From NCBI RefSeq assembly GCF_009796865.1, contig NZ_CP047028.1, positions 1,116,001-1,180,000 on the forward strand: a stretch of DNA of 64,000 bases, in the 5' to 3' direction. The position numbers were made by a program, and so were the translations under genes. This document shows, piece by piece, positions 8,367 to 17,411 of the stretch (its first letter is position 1; each line of letters starts with the position of its first letter). Below the pieces are notes generated by a model that was not told the origin of the DNA, did not search any database, and saw only the letters and a program-made list of their open reading frames with translations. Source of the DNA: Formosa sp. L2A11 (lineage in GTDB: Bacteria > Bacteroidota > Bacteroidia > Flavobacteriales > Flavobacteriaceae).

Positions 8367-9227
8367 ATGAATTTATATCCGATTGAAACTGGAAATTTTA
8401 AGCTAGATGGTGGTGCTATGTTTGGCGTTGTACCCAAATCTATTTGGCAAAAAACGAATCCAGCAGATGCTAATAACTTAATTGATATTGCTGCTAGATC
8501 TTTATTAATAGAAGATGGAGATAGGCTTATTTTGGTAGATACCGGAATGGGAGATAAACAATCTGATAAGTTTTTTGGATATTATTCACTTTGGGGAAAT
8601 CATTCTATAGATGCTTCGCTTAAACAATACGGATTTCATAGAGACGATATAACAGATGTATTTTTAACACATTTACATTTCGATCATGTTGGTGGAAGTA
8701 TAAAATGGAATAAAGATAGAACAGGATACGAACCTGCTTTTAAAAATGCTCATTTTTGGAGTAATAAAGACCATTGGTTGTGGGCTACCCAGCCTAATGT
8801 TAGAGAAAAAGCATCATTTTTCAAAGAAAACATTATTCCAATACAAGAAAGTGGTCAGTTAAAATTTACATCACTTCCTGAAAACGATTTTCTAGAAAAT
8901 AGCGAACTTGGTTTCGATATTTTATTTGTAGACGGACATACAGATAAACAAATGATACCTCAGCTTAAATACAAAGATAAAACCATTGTATTTGTGGCAG
9001 ATTTATTACCAACTGCAGGACACATTCCGCTTCCTTATGTTGTAGGTTACGATACAAGACCACTTCTTACCTTTAGTGAAAAAGAAAAGTTTTTAAATTT
9101 AGCAGCCGATAATAATTATTACCTATTTTTGGAGCATGATGCTCACAACGAAATAATTACTCTAAAACATACAGAAAAAGGCGTACGATTAAAAGACACG
9201 TACACTTGTAACGATATTTTTAAATAA
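8367..9227 (+). CDS. MBL-fold metallo-hydrolase
   Basis: A 286-residue soluble metallo-beta-lactamase-fold enzyme. The metal site is seen as THLHFDHVGG (HxHxDH) near residue 106, a further His in VDGHTDKQ near residue 192, an Asp in VFVADLLPTAGH and a terminal His in LFLEHD. The arrangement resembles the AttM/AiiA lactonase and YtnP-like branch, but the substrate is not determined. No signal peptide. The subtilase lipoprotein gene follows 15 bases later and may be co-transcribed. Transcribed divergently from the antiporter. Confidence 0.88.
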   Translation: MNLYPIETGNFKLDGGAMFGVVPKSIWQKTNPADANNLIDIAARSLLIEDGDRLILVDTGMGDKQSDKFFGYYSLWGNHSIDASLKQYGFHRDDITDVFLTHLHFDHVGGSIKWNKDRTGYEPAFKNAHFWSNKDHWLWATQPNVREKASFFKENIIPIQESGQLKFTSLPENDFLENSELGFDILFVDGHTDKQMIPQLKYKDKTIVFVADLLPTAGHIPLPYVVGYDTRPLLTFSEKEKFLNLAADNNYYLFLEHDAHNEIITLKHTEKGVRLKDTYTCNDIFK

Positions 9228-9242
9228 CATATTAAATAACAC

Positions 9243-10856
9243 ATGAATTTTATAAAACCAATTTTATTCTCTGCTATAGCAGCAACTGTTTTAACAAGCT
9301 GTGGTGGTGGTGCAAAAGTACTTTCTACACCTATCGAAAACATAGATAGTATACCTTTAAAAGTAGCACCTTTAACAGAAACTCAAAAACATACTTGGGG
9401 ACATTTAGATCTTATACAAGATACCATTCCAGGAATGAGTGTAGACAAAGCCTACACAGATATTATTAAAAACAACAAAGGTAAAACTGTAATTGTTGCT
9501 GTAATAGACTCTGGTATAGACATTGAACACGAAGATTTAGATGATGTTATTTGGACTAATGAAAAAGAAATTCCTAATAATGGAATTGATGATGATAAAA
9601 ATGGATATGTTGATGATATTCATGGATGGAATTTCTTAGGAGATACTTACGATGAACAATTAGAATATGTAAGACTTTTAGCTACAGGAGACGAAACAAA
9701 TCCTGATTATGCAAATGCTAAAAAAGAATATGACGGAGAGTATGCTAAATATTTAAATTATAAAACGCAATACGATCAATTATTACAACAATTAAAGGGT
9801 GCAGATGAATTAATTTCTGCCAATTTAAAAAAATCAGATTATAACTTAGCAGATGTAGAAAGTATTAACGCTGGAGACAATGAAGATTTAACGACTGCAG
9901 TTGCAATTGCTAAATATATTTTAGGTCTTGGTTTTGAAGATGTAAATGCTGCTAAAAAAGATTTAAATAATGGTCTTGAAAGTATTTCAGATCATTTAAA
10001 CTACAATCTTAATATTAAATTTAAAGGTAGAAAAACAGGAGATAATCCAGACGATTTAACAGATGTTGGTTACGGTAACGGAAACGTTATGCCTGTAAAA
10101 GATTCTGAAAGTCACGGAACTCACGTTGCAGGAATTATTGCTGCAGAACGTAATAATGGTTTAGGTGTAAATGGTGTTGCTAATAATGTAAAAATTATGA
10201 GTGTAAGAGCTGTACCTAATGGAGATGAATACGATAAAGATGTTGCTTTAGCAATTCGTTATGCTGTAGATAATGGTGCACAAGTTATTAACGGTAGTTT
10301 TGGTAAATATTACTCACCACACAGTGACTGGGTAAGAGATGCTATTGCTTATGCAAGTAAACACGATGTATTATTTATAAATGCTGCTGGTAACGAAGGA
10401 CAAGATTTAGATGTTAAAAATTGTTTCCCTAACGACCAATTAGATAATGGTCCAGAAGTAGGAGATACGTTTGTTACTGTTGGTGCATTAGAGCCTAAAT
10501 ACGGACCAGAAATGGTTGCAGGTTTCTCTAACTACGGAAAAATTAATGTAGATGTATTTGCTCCAGGTGCAGCAATATATTCTACAGTACCAGGAAGCGA
10601 TAAATACGATACTAAAGGAGGAACATCTATGGCATCGCCTGCTGTAGCTGGTGTAGCTGCTTTAATTCGTTCTCAATATCCAAAATTATCTGCTGCTCAA
10701 GTTAAGCAAGTATTAATGAATTCTGGTTTACCTGTAAGCATAGATGTTGTTGTTGGCGGAGATCCAAGCAACGAAAAACCTTTTGCAGATTTATCTAAAT
10801 CTACTAAAATGGTTAACGCATACAACGCATTAATTTTAGCTTCAACATTAAAATAA
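9243..10856 (+). CDS. S8 family subtilisin-like serine peptidase, lipoprotein
   Basis: A 537-residue surface or periplasmic protease. The signal MNFIKPILFSAIAATVLTSC has its lipidated Cys at residue 20. The catalytic triad is Asp89 (AVIDSGID), His291 (SHGTHVAG) and Ser462 (GGTSMASP). The oxyanion Asn lies in NAAGNEGQ. The distance from Asp to His is 202 residues, against roughly 30-40 in subtilisins. The extra 160 or so residues (about 125-285) are charged and helical-looking (EYAKYLNYKTQYDQLLQQL). A Rho-independent terminator follows directly. Confidence 0.93.
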   Translation: MNFIKPILFSAIAATVLTSCGGGAKVLSTPIENIDSIPLKVAPLTETQKHTWGHLDLIQDTIPGMSVDKAYTDIIKNNKGKTVIVAVIDSGIDIEHEDLDDVIWTNEKEIPNNGIDDDKNGYVDDIHGWNFLGDTYDEQLEYVRLLATGDETNPDYANAKKEYDGEYAKYLNYKTQYDQLLQQLKGADELISANLKKSDYNLADVESINAGDNEDLTTAVAIAKYILGLGFEDVNAAKKDLNNGLESISDHLNYNLNIKFKGRKTGDNPDDLTDVGYGNGNVMPVKDSESHGTHVAGIIAAERNNGLGVNGVANNVKIMSVRAVPNGDEYDKDVALAIRYAVDNGAQVINGSFGKYYSPHSDWVRDAIAYASKHDVLFINAAGNEGQDLDVKNCFPNDQLDNGPEVGDTFVTVGALEPKYGPEMVAGFSNYGKINVDVFAPGAAIYSTVPGSDKYDTKGGTSMASPAVAGVAALIRSQYPKLSAAQVKQVLMNSGLPVSIDVVVGGDPSNEKPFADLSKSTKMVNAYNALILASTLK

Positions 10857-10873
10857 ATAAACTTTAATGTATT

Positions 10874-10904
10874 AAACCTCATCAATCACAACTTGATGAG
10901 GTTT
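10874..10904 (+). terminator. Rho-independent terminator after the S8 peptidase gene
   Basis: A 12-bp perfect stem AAACCTCATCAA / TTGATGAGGTTT with a 7-base loop and a following T-run. Confidence 0.9.
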
Positions 10905-10926
10905 TTTATTTAAAACCCCTTCTTAT

Positions 10927-12789
10927 ATGAAACATATTTTTTACTCAATTTTTGGACTTCTGTTAGTTCTTACTTCTTGTAAATCTACAGTTACTACAAC
11001 ACATAGTGGTTCAACTACAAGTACAGATCCTACGTATTGGCAACAACATGTAGATTACACTATGGATATTGATATGGATGTTAAAAACTATCAATACAAA
11101 GGTGTTCAAAAATTAGTATACACTAACAATTCTCCAGATGTGTTAACAAGTGTATATTATCACTTATTCTTAAATGCATTCCAACCCGGAAGCGAAATGG
11201 ACGTGCGTTTACAAAATATTGAAGATCCTGATAGTAGAATGATGGAAAATGGAAAAAGTAGAATTGCTACTTTAACACCAGACGAAATAGGATATATTAA
11301 AGTAAAATCGCTTAAACAAGATGGTAAAGCTATTGCTTACGAAACTGTAGGAACTATTCTTGAAGTGAAATTACAAAACCCTATTCAGCCAGGAGAACAG
11401 GTAACATTCGATATGGATTTCGATGCACAATTACCAATTCAAATTCGTCGTTCAGGTAGAAATAATGCAGAAGGTGTTGCTTTATCTATGACGCAATGGT
11501 ACCCAAAATTAGCAGAATATGATTTTGAAGGTTGGCATGCAGATCCTTATATTGGAAGAGAATTTCATGGTGTTTGGGGCGATTTTGATGTGACTATTAA
11601 CATCGATAAAAACTACACAGTAGGAGGAACAGGATATCTTCAAAACTCTAACGAAATTGGTCATGGTTACGAAACAGCAACTGTAAAAGAACCTAAAGGA
11701 GATAAATTATCTTGGCATTTTGTAGCACCTAACGTACACGATTTTACTTGGGCAGCAGATCCAGAATATGTGCATGATACGATGCAAGTTCCTAACGGAC
11801 CAGTATTACATTTCTTCTATAAAAACAATCCTGAAATTGCAAAAAACTGGAAAAAATTTCAGCCTAAAGCTGTAGAATTAATGCAATATTATAGCAAACA
11901 AATAGGGAAGTACCCATACAAACAATACTCTATTATCCAAGGTGGAGATGGTGGTATGGAATATGCAATGTGTACTCTAATTACTGGAGAACGTAAATTT
12001 GGTAGTTTAGTAGGTGTTACAGCTCACGAAATGGCACATACATGGTTTCAGTTCTTGTTAGCTTCTAACGAGTCTAAACACGAATGGATGGACGAAGGTT
12101 TTACAAGTTACATTAGCGACCAAGCCATGAATGTTATCATGGACGAGAATAAAGCAAATCCTTCAGATAATGCTTACAAAGGCTATTACTATTTAGTTAA
12201 CTCGGGTAAAGAACAACCACAATCTACACATTCAGACCGTTATGCTTGTAACATGGCTTACAGTATAGCTGCGTATAATAAAGGAGAAATATTTTTATCT
12301 CAATTAGGTTATGTAATCGGACAAGACAACTTAAAGAAAACACTTAAAAAATACTTTACAGATTTTTCTTTTAAACACCCAAGACCTATAGATATTATGC
12401 GTTCTGCAGAAAAAACATCTGGTTTAGAATTAGATTGGTATTTAACAGATTGGACACAAACTACAAATACAATTGATTACGGAATTAAATCTGTAAACGA
12501 TTCTGGAAGTTCAACTACAGTAACGTTAGAACGTATTGGATTAATGCCAATGCCTTTAGATGTAGAGGTTACTTACACTAACGGTACTAAAGAAGAATTC
12601 TACATTCCGTTAACTATGATGCGTGGCGAAAAACCAGTAACAACACCAAGAACACAATTAGCAGATTGGGCTTGGGCATATCCAACATACACATTTACCA
12701 TAAATTCGGCTAAAGGAAATATTAAGAACATTCAAATAGATCCAAAAGGGTTAATGGCAGACATAAATAAAGAAAACAACACACTTTAG
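10927..12789 (+). CDS. M1 family metallopeptidase, lipoprotein
   Basis: A 620-residue zinc aminopeptidase-like protein. The lipoprotein signal MKHIFYSIFGLLLVLTSC has Cys at 18. The zinc ligands are His367 and His371 of HEMAH and Glu390 in DEGF, with the HExxH-x18-E spacing of family M1. The upstream GGDGGMEYAM is the exopeptidase GxMEN-like substrate motif in variant form. Residues 40-300 form the N-terminal beta domain (DYTMDIDMDVKNYQYKG). It probably acts on peptides at the cell envelope. Preceded by the S8 peptidase with a terminator in between, so it is likely its own unit. Confidence 0.92.
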   Translation: MKHIFYSIFGLLLVLTSCKSTVTTTHSGSTTSTDPTYWQQHVDYTMDIDMDVKNYQYKGVQKLVYTNNSPDVLTSVYYHLFLNAFQPGSEMDVRLQNIEDPDSRMMENGKSRIATLTPDEIGYIKVKSLKQDGKAIAYETVGTILEVKLQNPIQPGEQVTFDMDFDAQLPIQIRRSGRNNAEGVALSMTQWYPKLAEYDFEGWHADPYIGREFHGVWGDFDVTINIDKNYTVGGTGYLQNSNEIGHGYETATVKEPKGDKLSWHFVAPNVHDFTWAADPEYVHDTMQVPNGPVLHFFYKNNPEIAKNWKKFQPKAVELMQYYSKQIGKYPYKQYSIIQGGDGGMEYAMCTLITGERKFGSLVGVTAHEMAHTWFQFLLASNESKHEWMDEGFTSYISDQAMNVIMDENKANPSDNAYKGYYYLVNSGKEQPQSTHSDRYACNMAYSIAAYNKGEIFLSQLGYVIGQDNLKKTLKKYFTDFSFKHPRPIDIMRSAEKTSGLELDWYLTDWTQTTNTIDYGIKSVNDSGSSTTVTLERIGLMPMPLDVEVTYTNGTKEEFYIPLTMMRGEKPVTTPRTQLADWAWAYPTYTFTINSAKGNIKNIQIDPKGLMADINKENNTL

Positions 12790-12819
12790 TCTTAATAAAA
12801 CCGAGACTTTAAGTTAATT

Positions 12820-12860
12820 AATAACGCATGTTTATACATTTGTAAAAAACATGCGTTATT
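12820..12860 (+). terminator. Terminator of the M1 peptidase gene, with a -7-like element in its loop
   Basis: A 14-bp perfect stem AATAACGCATGTTT / AAACATGCGTTATT followed by T-rich sequence. The 13-base loop contains TACATTTG (12835-12842), which matches the Bacteroidota -7 consensus TAnnTTTG, 39 bases upstream of the pncB start. Confidence 0.85.
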
Positions 12861-12881
12861 TTTATATAAAATTTTTTTAAA

Positions 12882-14288
12882 ATGAATTTAAATTCAGCAC
12901 TATATACAGATTTATATCAACTTGCCATGGGGCAATCTTACTTCCTAAAAGGAAAACATGAGGTAACTTCTACGTTCGATTACTTTTTTAGGAAAATACC
13001 CTTCGAAGGTGGTTATGTTTTATTTTGTGGTTTAGAAGAAGTCTTAGATTGGTTAGAAACTGTAGCTTTTTCTGAAGAAGATATTACGTATTTAGAAGGT
13101 CAAGGATTTGATCCAGACTATATAAATTATCTTAAAAATTTCAAATTTACTGGACACATTCAAAGTATGGAAGAAGGAGAAATTATATTTCCTTTTAGTC
13201 CAATATTAACCGTTACAGGTTCTATAATTGAATGCCAGATTGTCGAAACATTTATACTAAACTCACTTAACTTTCAATCGTTAATAGCTACTAAAGCAAG
13301 TAGAATAAGATATGTTTCTGGGAAAGAAAAAAGTTTAGCAGAATTTGGTTTAAGGCGTGCACAAGGTTATGCTGGACTTCAGGCATCTCGTTCGTCTTTT
13401 ATTGGTGGATTTGATTATACCTCTAACGTGCTTGCAGGGAAATTATACGATATTCCTGTATCCGGAACTATGGCACATGCCTATATACAAAGCTACGACG
13501 ACGAACTTACAGCCTTCAGAGATTTTGCTGAAACAAGACCTGTTAACTGCGTTCTTCTAGTAGATACTTACGATACTCTAAAAAGCGGAATTCCTAATGC
13601 TATAATTGTAGCTAAAGAAATGGAAGCGCGCGGAGAAAAATTACTAGGTATTCGTTTAGATAGCGGAGATTTAGCATACTTATCTAAAGCCGTTAGAAAA
13701 CTATTAGACCAAGCAGATTTACAATATGTAAAAATTGCAGCTTCAAATCAATTAGACGAGCACGTAATTAGAAGTTTAAACGAGCAACATGCCCAAATAG
13801 ACGTTTATGGTGTAGGTACAAACTTAGTGGTTGGAAAAGAAAATGGTGCTTTAGACGGTGTTTATAAATTGTGTAGTTTTAATAATACACCACGAATTAA
13901 GATTTCTGAAAATTTAAAAAAGATGAATTTTCCAGGAAAAAAACAAGTGTACCGTTATATGAATGAAAACGGACTTTACATTGCAGATGCGATTACTTTG
14001 CATCATTTAGAAGCTCCTAAAAAAATGGCACATCCGTTTGAAACACATAAACGTATGTCTATAGAATACGCTACCGTAAGACCACTTTTACACGATGTTA
14101 TGGTTGAAGGAAAACGTGTAAATGCTAAAAAATCGACTTCAGAATTAGTACAAATTGCTAAAGATAATCTTTCAAAATTACCAATAGAACACAAACGTTT
14201 TGATAATCCGCATGTGTACAAAGTTGGATTAGGTCCAGAACTAGAAGCATTAAGAGATCAATTAAAAAAAGAAAAACTAAAATCGTAA
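12882..14288 (+). CDS. pncB: Nicotinate phosphoribosyltransferase
   Basis: A 468-residue cytoplasmic enzyme that joins nicotinate to PRPP to make nicotinate mononucleotide in NAD salvage. Family features are the N-terminal TDLYQLAMGQSYF, the FGLRRAQG segment, GTMAHAYIQSY and the IRLDSGDLAYLS and YGVGTNLV stretches of the phosphoribosyl-binding barrel. Length is normal. The stop overlaps the start of pncA (TAATG), so the two enzymes of nicotinamide salvage are translationally coupled. A -7-like element in the loop of the preceding terminator may be its promoter. Confidence 0.95.
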   Translation: MNLNSALYTDLYQLAMGQSYFLKGKHEVTSTFDYFFRKIPFEGGYVLFCGLEEVLDWLETVAFSEEDITYLEGQGFDPDYINYLKNFKFTGHIQSMEEGEIIFPFSPILTVTGSIIECQIVETFILNSLNFQSLIATKASRIRYVSGKEKSLAEFGLRRAQGYAGLQASRSSFIGGFDYTSNVLAGKLYDIPVSGTMAHAYIQSYDDELTAFRDFAETRPVNCVLLVDTYDTLKSGIPNAIIVAKEMEARGEKLLGIRLDSGDLAYLSKAVRKLLDQADLQYVKIAASNQLDEHVIRSLNEQHAQIDVYGVGTNLVVGKENGALDGVYKLCSFNNTPRIKISENLKKMNFPGKKQVYRYMNENGLYIADAITLHHLEAPKKMAHPFETHKRMSIEYATVRPLLHDVMVEGKRVNAKKSTSELVQIAKDNLSKLPIEHKRFDNPHVYKVGLGPELEALRDQLKKEKLKS

Positions 14289-14893
14289 TGAGAGCACTTA
14301 TTCTTGTCGATATTCAGAACGATTTTTTACCAGGCGGCTCACTTGCTGTTGCTAAAGGCGATGAAATTATTCCGTTGGTAAATAACATACAATCTAAGTT
14401 TGATAGTGTTGTGGCATCTCAAGATTGGCATCCAGAAAATCATGCTAGTTTTGCAAGTAATCACAACACTAAAAAGGTATTTGATGTTATTAAATTAGAT
14501 GGTCAAGATCAAGTATTATGGCCAAACCATTGTGTACAAGGTACAACTGGAGCAGCATTTTCTTCAGACTTAAACACAGATGCTGTGGCTGCAATTTTTA
14601 GAAAAGGGATGAATAAAGAAGTAGATAGTTATAGTGCCTTTTTCGATAATAATAAAACGCAACATACCGGTTTAGAAGCCTATTTAAAAAGTATGCAAGT
14701 TACCGAAGTTTATGTTTGCGGATTAGCAGCAGATTATTGTGTGTACTTTACAGCAAAAGATGCACAAAGTTTAGGCTTTAAAACCTATTATATTACAGAT
14801 GCAACACGTTATATTTCTGAAGAGATTTACAACAATGCCATTTTAGATTTACAACAACACGGTGTTACTATTTTAACTAGTGCCGATATTTAA
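14288..14893 (+). CDS. pncA: Nicotinamidase
   Basis: A 201-residue isochorismatase-fold hydrolase converting nicotinamide to nicotinate, the substrate of PncB encoded just upstream. The catalytic Asp is in LVDIQNDF (residue 8 or 11 area), the metal-site residues are in SQDWHPENHASF, the Lys is in FRKGM and the nucleophile Cys is in VCGLAADYCV. The start ATG overlaps the pncB stop. rnpA begins 4 bases after its stop, so the operon probably continues. Confidence 0.95.
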   Translation: MRALILVDIQNDFLPGGSLAVAKGDEIIPLVNNIQSKFDSVVASQDWHPENHASFASNHNTKKVFDVIKLDGQDQVLWPNHCVQGTTGAAFSSDLNTDAVAAIFRKGMNKEVDSYSAFFDNNKTQHTGLEAYLKSMQVTEVYVCGLAADYCVYFTAKDAQSLGFKTYYITDATRYISEEIYNNAILDLQQHGVTILTSADI

Positions 14894-14896
14894 TTT

Positions 14897-15277
14897 ATGA
14901 AAAACACTTACGGTAAAACCGAAAAACTTAAGAGTAAAATAATTATTGAAAAACTCTTTACAGAAGGGAAATCAGTGTCTGCATATCCGTTACGATTAGT
15001 CTATTTAAAAACCACTTTCGAAGATTCTATAACCATACAAACTGGCGTATCTGTAAGTAAGCGAAATTTTAAATTGGCTGTAGATAGAAATCGTGTAAAA
15101 AGACTATTAAGAGAAGCTTACAGATTAAATAAAAATAATCATCTTAATAACATTACATCGCAATATGCGTTTATGATTTTATACCTCGGAAAAGAACTAC
15201 CAAGCTACGAATTTGTAGAAAAGAAAGTAAACACCTTATTCGAAAAATTTACCAAAGCTGAAACTAAAAACTCATAA
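14897..15277 (+). CDS. rnpA: Ribonuclease P protein component
   Basis: A 126-residue basic protein that assists the RNase P RNA in maturing tRNA 5' ends. The RNR signature is visible as VDRNRVKRLLREAYRL, preceded by the substrate-binding GVSVSKRNFKLA. The usual partner rpmH is not adjacent here. Instead the gene sits behind pncB-pncA and 41 bases before the S41 protease gene, a common arrangement shift in Bacteroidota. Confidence 0.95.
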   Translation: MKNTYGKTEKLKSKIIIEKLFTEGKSVSAYPLRLVYLKTTFEDSITIQTGVSVSKRNFKLAVDRNRVKRLLREAYRLNKNNHLNNITSQYAFMILYLGKELPSYEFVEKKVNTLFEKFTKAETKNS

Positions 15278-15318
15278 CCCTTTTCAATTTAATATCTTAA
15301 ATTAAAAACCGTTTACAC

Positions 15319-16959
15319 ATGAAAACATTACTTAAAAAAAAGATTCTAATTACTGTTTTTGCGGTTGCTATATTTTTTTCTACCACAGCATTTCAGAACA
15401 ATTTCTTTGAGATTGCAAAGCAAATAGAAATATTTACAACGCTTTACAAAGAACTAAACATGAATTATGTAGATGAAACCAATCCGGCAGAGTTAATGGA
15501 TACTGCTATAAAAAGCATGTTAAAAGATTTAGATCCCTACACTACATTTATGAACGAACAAGATGTAGAAGCGGCTAGAATTAATAACACTGGAGATTAT
15601 ACAGGTATTGGAGCACGTGTAAAGACTTTAAAAGATAAGTTGGTTATCATTGAGCCTTATAAAGATTATCCTGCCGATAAAGCAGGTTTAAAAGCCGGAG
15701 ACGAAATTATAAAAATTGGAACTATAGATTTAGAAACTTTTAAAGAAGATAAAGGCGATTTATTAAAAGGCTCTTCTGGAACTAAAATAGAAGTCACTTA
15801 TAAACGCCAAGGAAAAACACATACAGCAACTATAAATAGGGCAGAAGTAGAAATAAATGCGGTACCTTATTTTTCTATGATTAATAAAGATACTGGATAT
15901 ATTGTTTTAAGTCAGTTTAACAGTAAAGCGTCTTCACAAACAGCTTATGCTGTAAAAGATTTAAAAGCCCAAGGTGCAAAAAATATCATTTTAGATTTAC
16001 GCGACAATCCTGGTGGCTTATTAAATGAAGCTGTAAATGTGGTAAATATTTTTGTACCAAAAGCACAATTGGTAGTTACAACTAAATCTAAAGTTAAAAA
16101 GTTTAATAAAACCTATTACACCCAAAAAGAAGCTTTAGATGTAGAAATTCCTTTAGTTGTGTTAATAAATGGACGTAGTGCTTCTGCTAGTGAAATTGTA
16201 TCAGGAACACTTCAAGATTTAGACCGTGCCGTAGTTATTGGTTCTCGTAGTTTTGGAAAAGGATTAGTACAACGCCCTAAACAACTTATTTACGGTACAC
16301 AATTAAAACTAACCATATCTAGATATTACACACCTTCTGGACGTTGTATACAAGCTTTAGATTATTGGCATCGCGACGATAAGGGAGATGCTGTAAGAAT
16401 AGCTCAAGAAAATTATCATGAATTTAAAACTAAAAATGGTCGTCCTGTTTTTGATGGTGGTGGTGTCTTACCAGATGAATCTTTAGAGATTACAAAAAAT
16501 TCTGCCATTACAAATGCCATTTTAAACAAAGATCTTATTTTCGATTACGCGACTAAATATTATTATACACACAAAAACATTAAGGATGTAAATACTTTTA
16601 AACTTACAGATTCTGATTTTTCTGATTTTAAGAAGTATTTAAAAACTAACGATTTTAATTTTGAAACAGAAACAGAACAAGCGTTAGCAAAAGCATTCGA
16701 AAGTGCTAAAAAAGAAGGTTTAGAAGATAATATAGAGAAGGATTACAACACACTTATTAACAATCTAAATACCTCAAAAATAAAGGGTATAGACGAAAAT
16801 AAGGCACAATTATCTAGTTTATTAACAGACGAAATTGTAAAACGCTACGCCTACAGAGAAGGTGTTTACGATTACTATAAAACACACAATCCAGAAATAA
16901 AACGCGCTACCCAAATTTTGAGTAACGCGACTACTTATAGTAAATTTTTAACCCAGTAA
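15319..16959 (+). CDS. S41 C-terminal processing peptidase
   Basis: A 546-residue periplasmic serine protease of the CtpA/Tsp family. One N-terminal hydrophobic segment (ILITVFAVAIFFSTTAF) acts as signal or anchor. A PDZ domain lies at about residues 85-165 (GIGARVKTLKDKLVIIEPY, then KAGLKAGDEI). The catalytic domain contains NGRSASASEIVSG (Ser) and SRSFGKGLVQ (Lys), 25 residues apart as in Tsp. A C-terminal extension of about 150 residues is helical and charged. It likely processes or degrades envelope proteins. It ends 3 bases before the convergent acetyltransferase gene. Confidence 0.93.
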   Translation: MKTLLKKKILITVFAVAIFFSTTAFQNNFFEIAKQIEIFTTLYKELNMNYVDETNPAELMDTAIKSMLKDLDPYTTFMNEQDVEAARINNTGDYTGIGARVKTLKDKLVIIEPYKDYPADKAGLKAGDEIIKIGTIDLETFKEDKGDLLKGSSGTKIEVTYKRQGKTHTATINRAEVEINAVPYFSMINKDTGYIVLSQFNSKASSQTAYAVKDLKAQGAKNIILDLRDNPGGLLNEAVNVVNIFVPKAQLVVTTKSKVKKFNKTYYTQKEALDVEIPLVVLINGRSASASEIVSGTLQDLDRAVVIGSRSFGKGLVQRPKQLIYGTQLKLTISRYYTPSGRCIQALDYWHRDDKGDAVRIAQENYHEFKTKNGRPVFDGGGVLPDESLEITKNSAITNAILNKDLIFDYATKYYYTHKNIKDVNTFKLTDSDFSDFKKYLKTNDFNFETETEQALAKAFESAKKEGLEDNIEKDYNTLINNLNTSKIKGIDENKAQLSSLLTDEIVKRYAYREGVYDYYKTHNPEIKRATQILSNATTYSKFLTQ

Positions 16960-16962
16960 ATT

Positions 16963-17409
16963 TTAAGGTTTTAAAAGCATACCAATATGCGGAATACCAT
17001 CTTCTAAATACGGTTCGGAAACAACTTCGAAACCAAAAGAATTATAAAAAGATTCTAGATATTTTTGAGCAGATATTTTTATAATATGTTCGTTAAACTC
17101 GTCGTTTATAGCATGTATAGAAGCATTCATAATATCGTAACCATATTTATGTTTACGTTCTGTTTCTTTTACAATAACGCGGCCAATACTGGCATTTTCA
17201 AAATAATCTCCAGATCTAAAAATACGAGTATAAGCAACTAACTCATTCTTTTTAAAACCTAAAACATGTAGTGCTTTATTATCTTTTCCGTCTATATCTT
17301 GATATACACAGTTTTGTTCTACCACAAAAACTTCACTTCTTAACTGCAATAAAGCATATAATTCGTGAATATTAAGTTCGTTAAAATATTTTATTGTTAC
17401 GCTTATCAT
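16963..17409 (-). CDS. GNAT acetyltransferase, ElaA type
   Basis: A 148-residue GNAT-fold protein. The N-terminal LYALLQLRSEVFVVEQNCVYQDIDGKD is characteristic of the ElaA subgroup. IGRVIVKETERKHKYGYDIM is the acetyl-CoA-binding motif A region and SFYNSFGFEVVSEPYLEDGI the C-terminal motif B. The substrate is unknown. It is the last of three tightly packed minus-strand genes (rpiB, CDF exporter, this gene) with 0-2 base gaps, so it is probably part of one operon. Confidence 0.88.
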   Translation of the reverse strand: MISVTIKYFNELNIHELYALLQLRSEVFVVEQNCVYQDIDGKDNKALHVLGFKKNELVAYTRIFRSGDYFENASIGRVIVKETERKHKYGYDIMNASIHAINDEFNEHIIKISAQKYLESFYNSFGFEVVSEPYLEDGIPHIGMLLKP

Positions 17410-17411
17410 GT

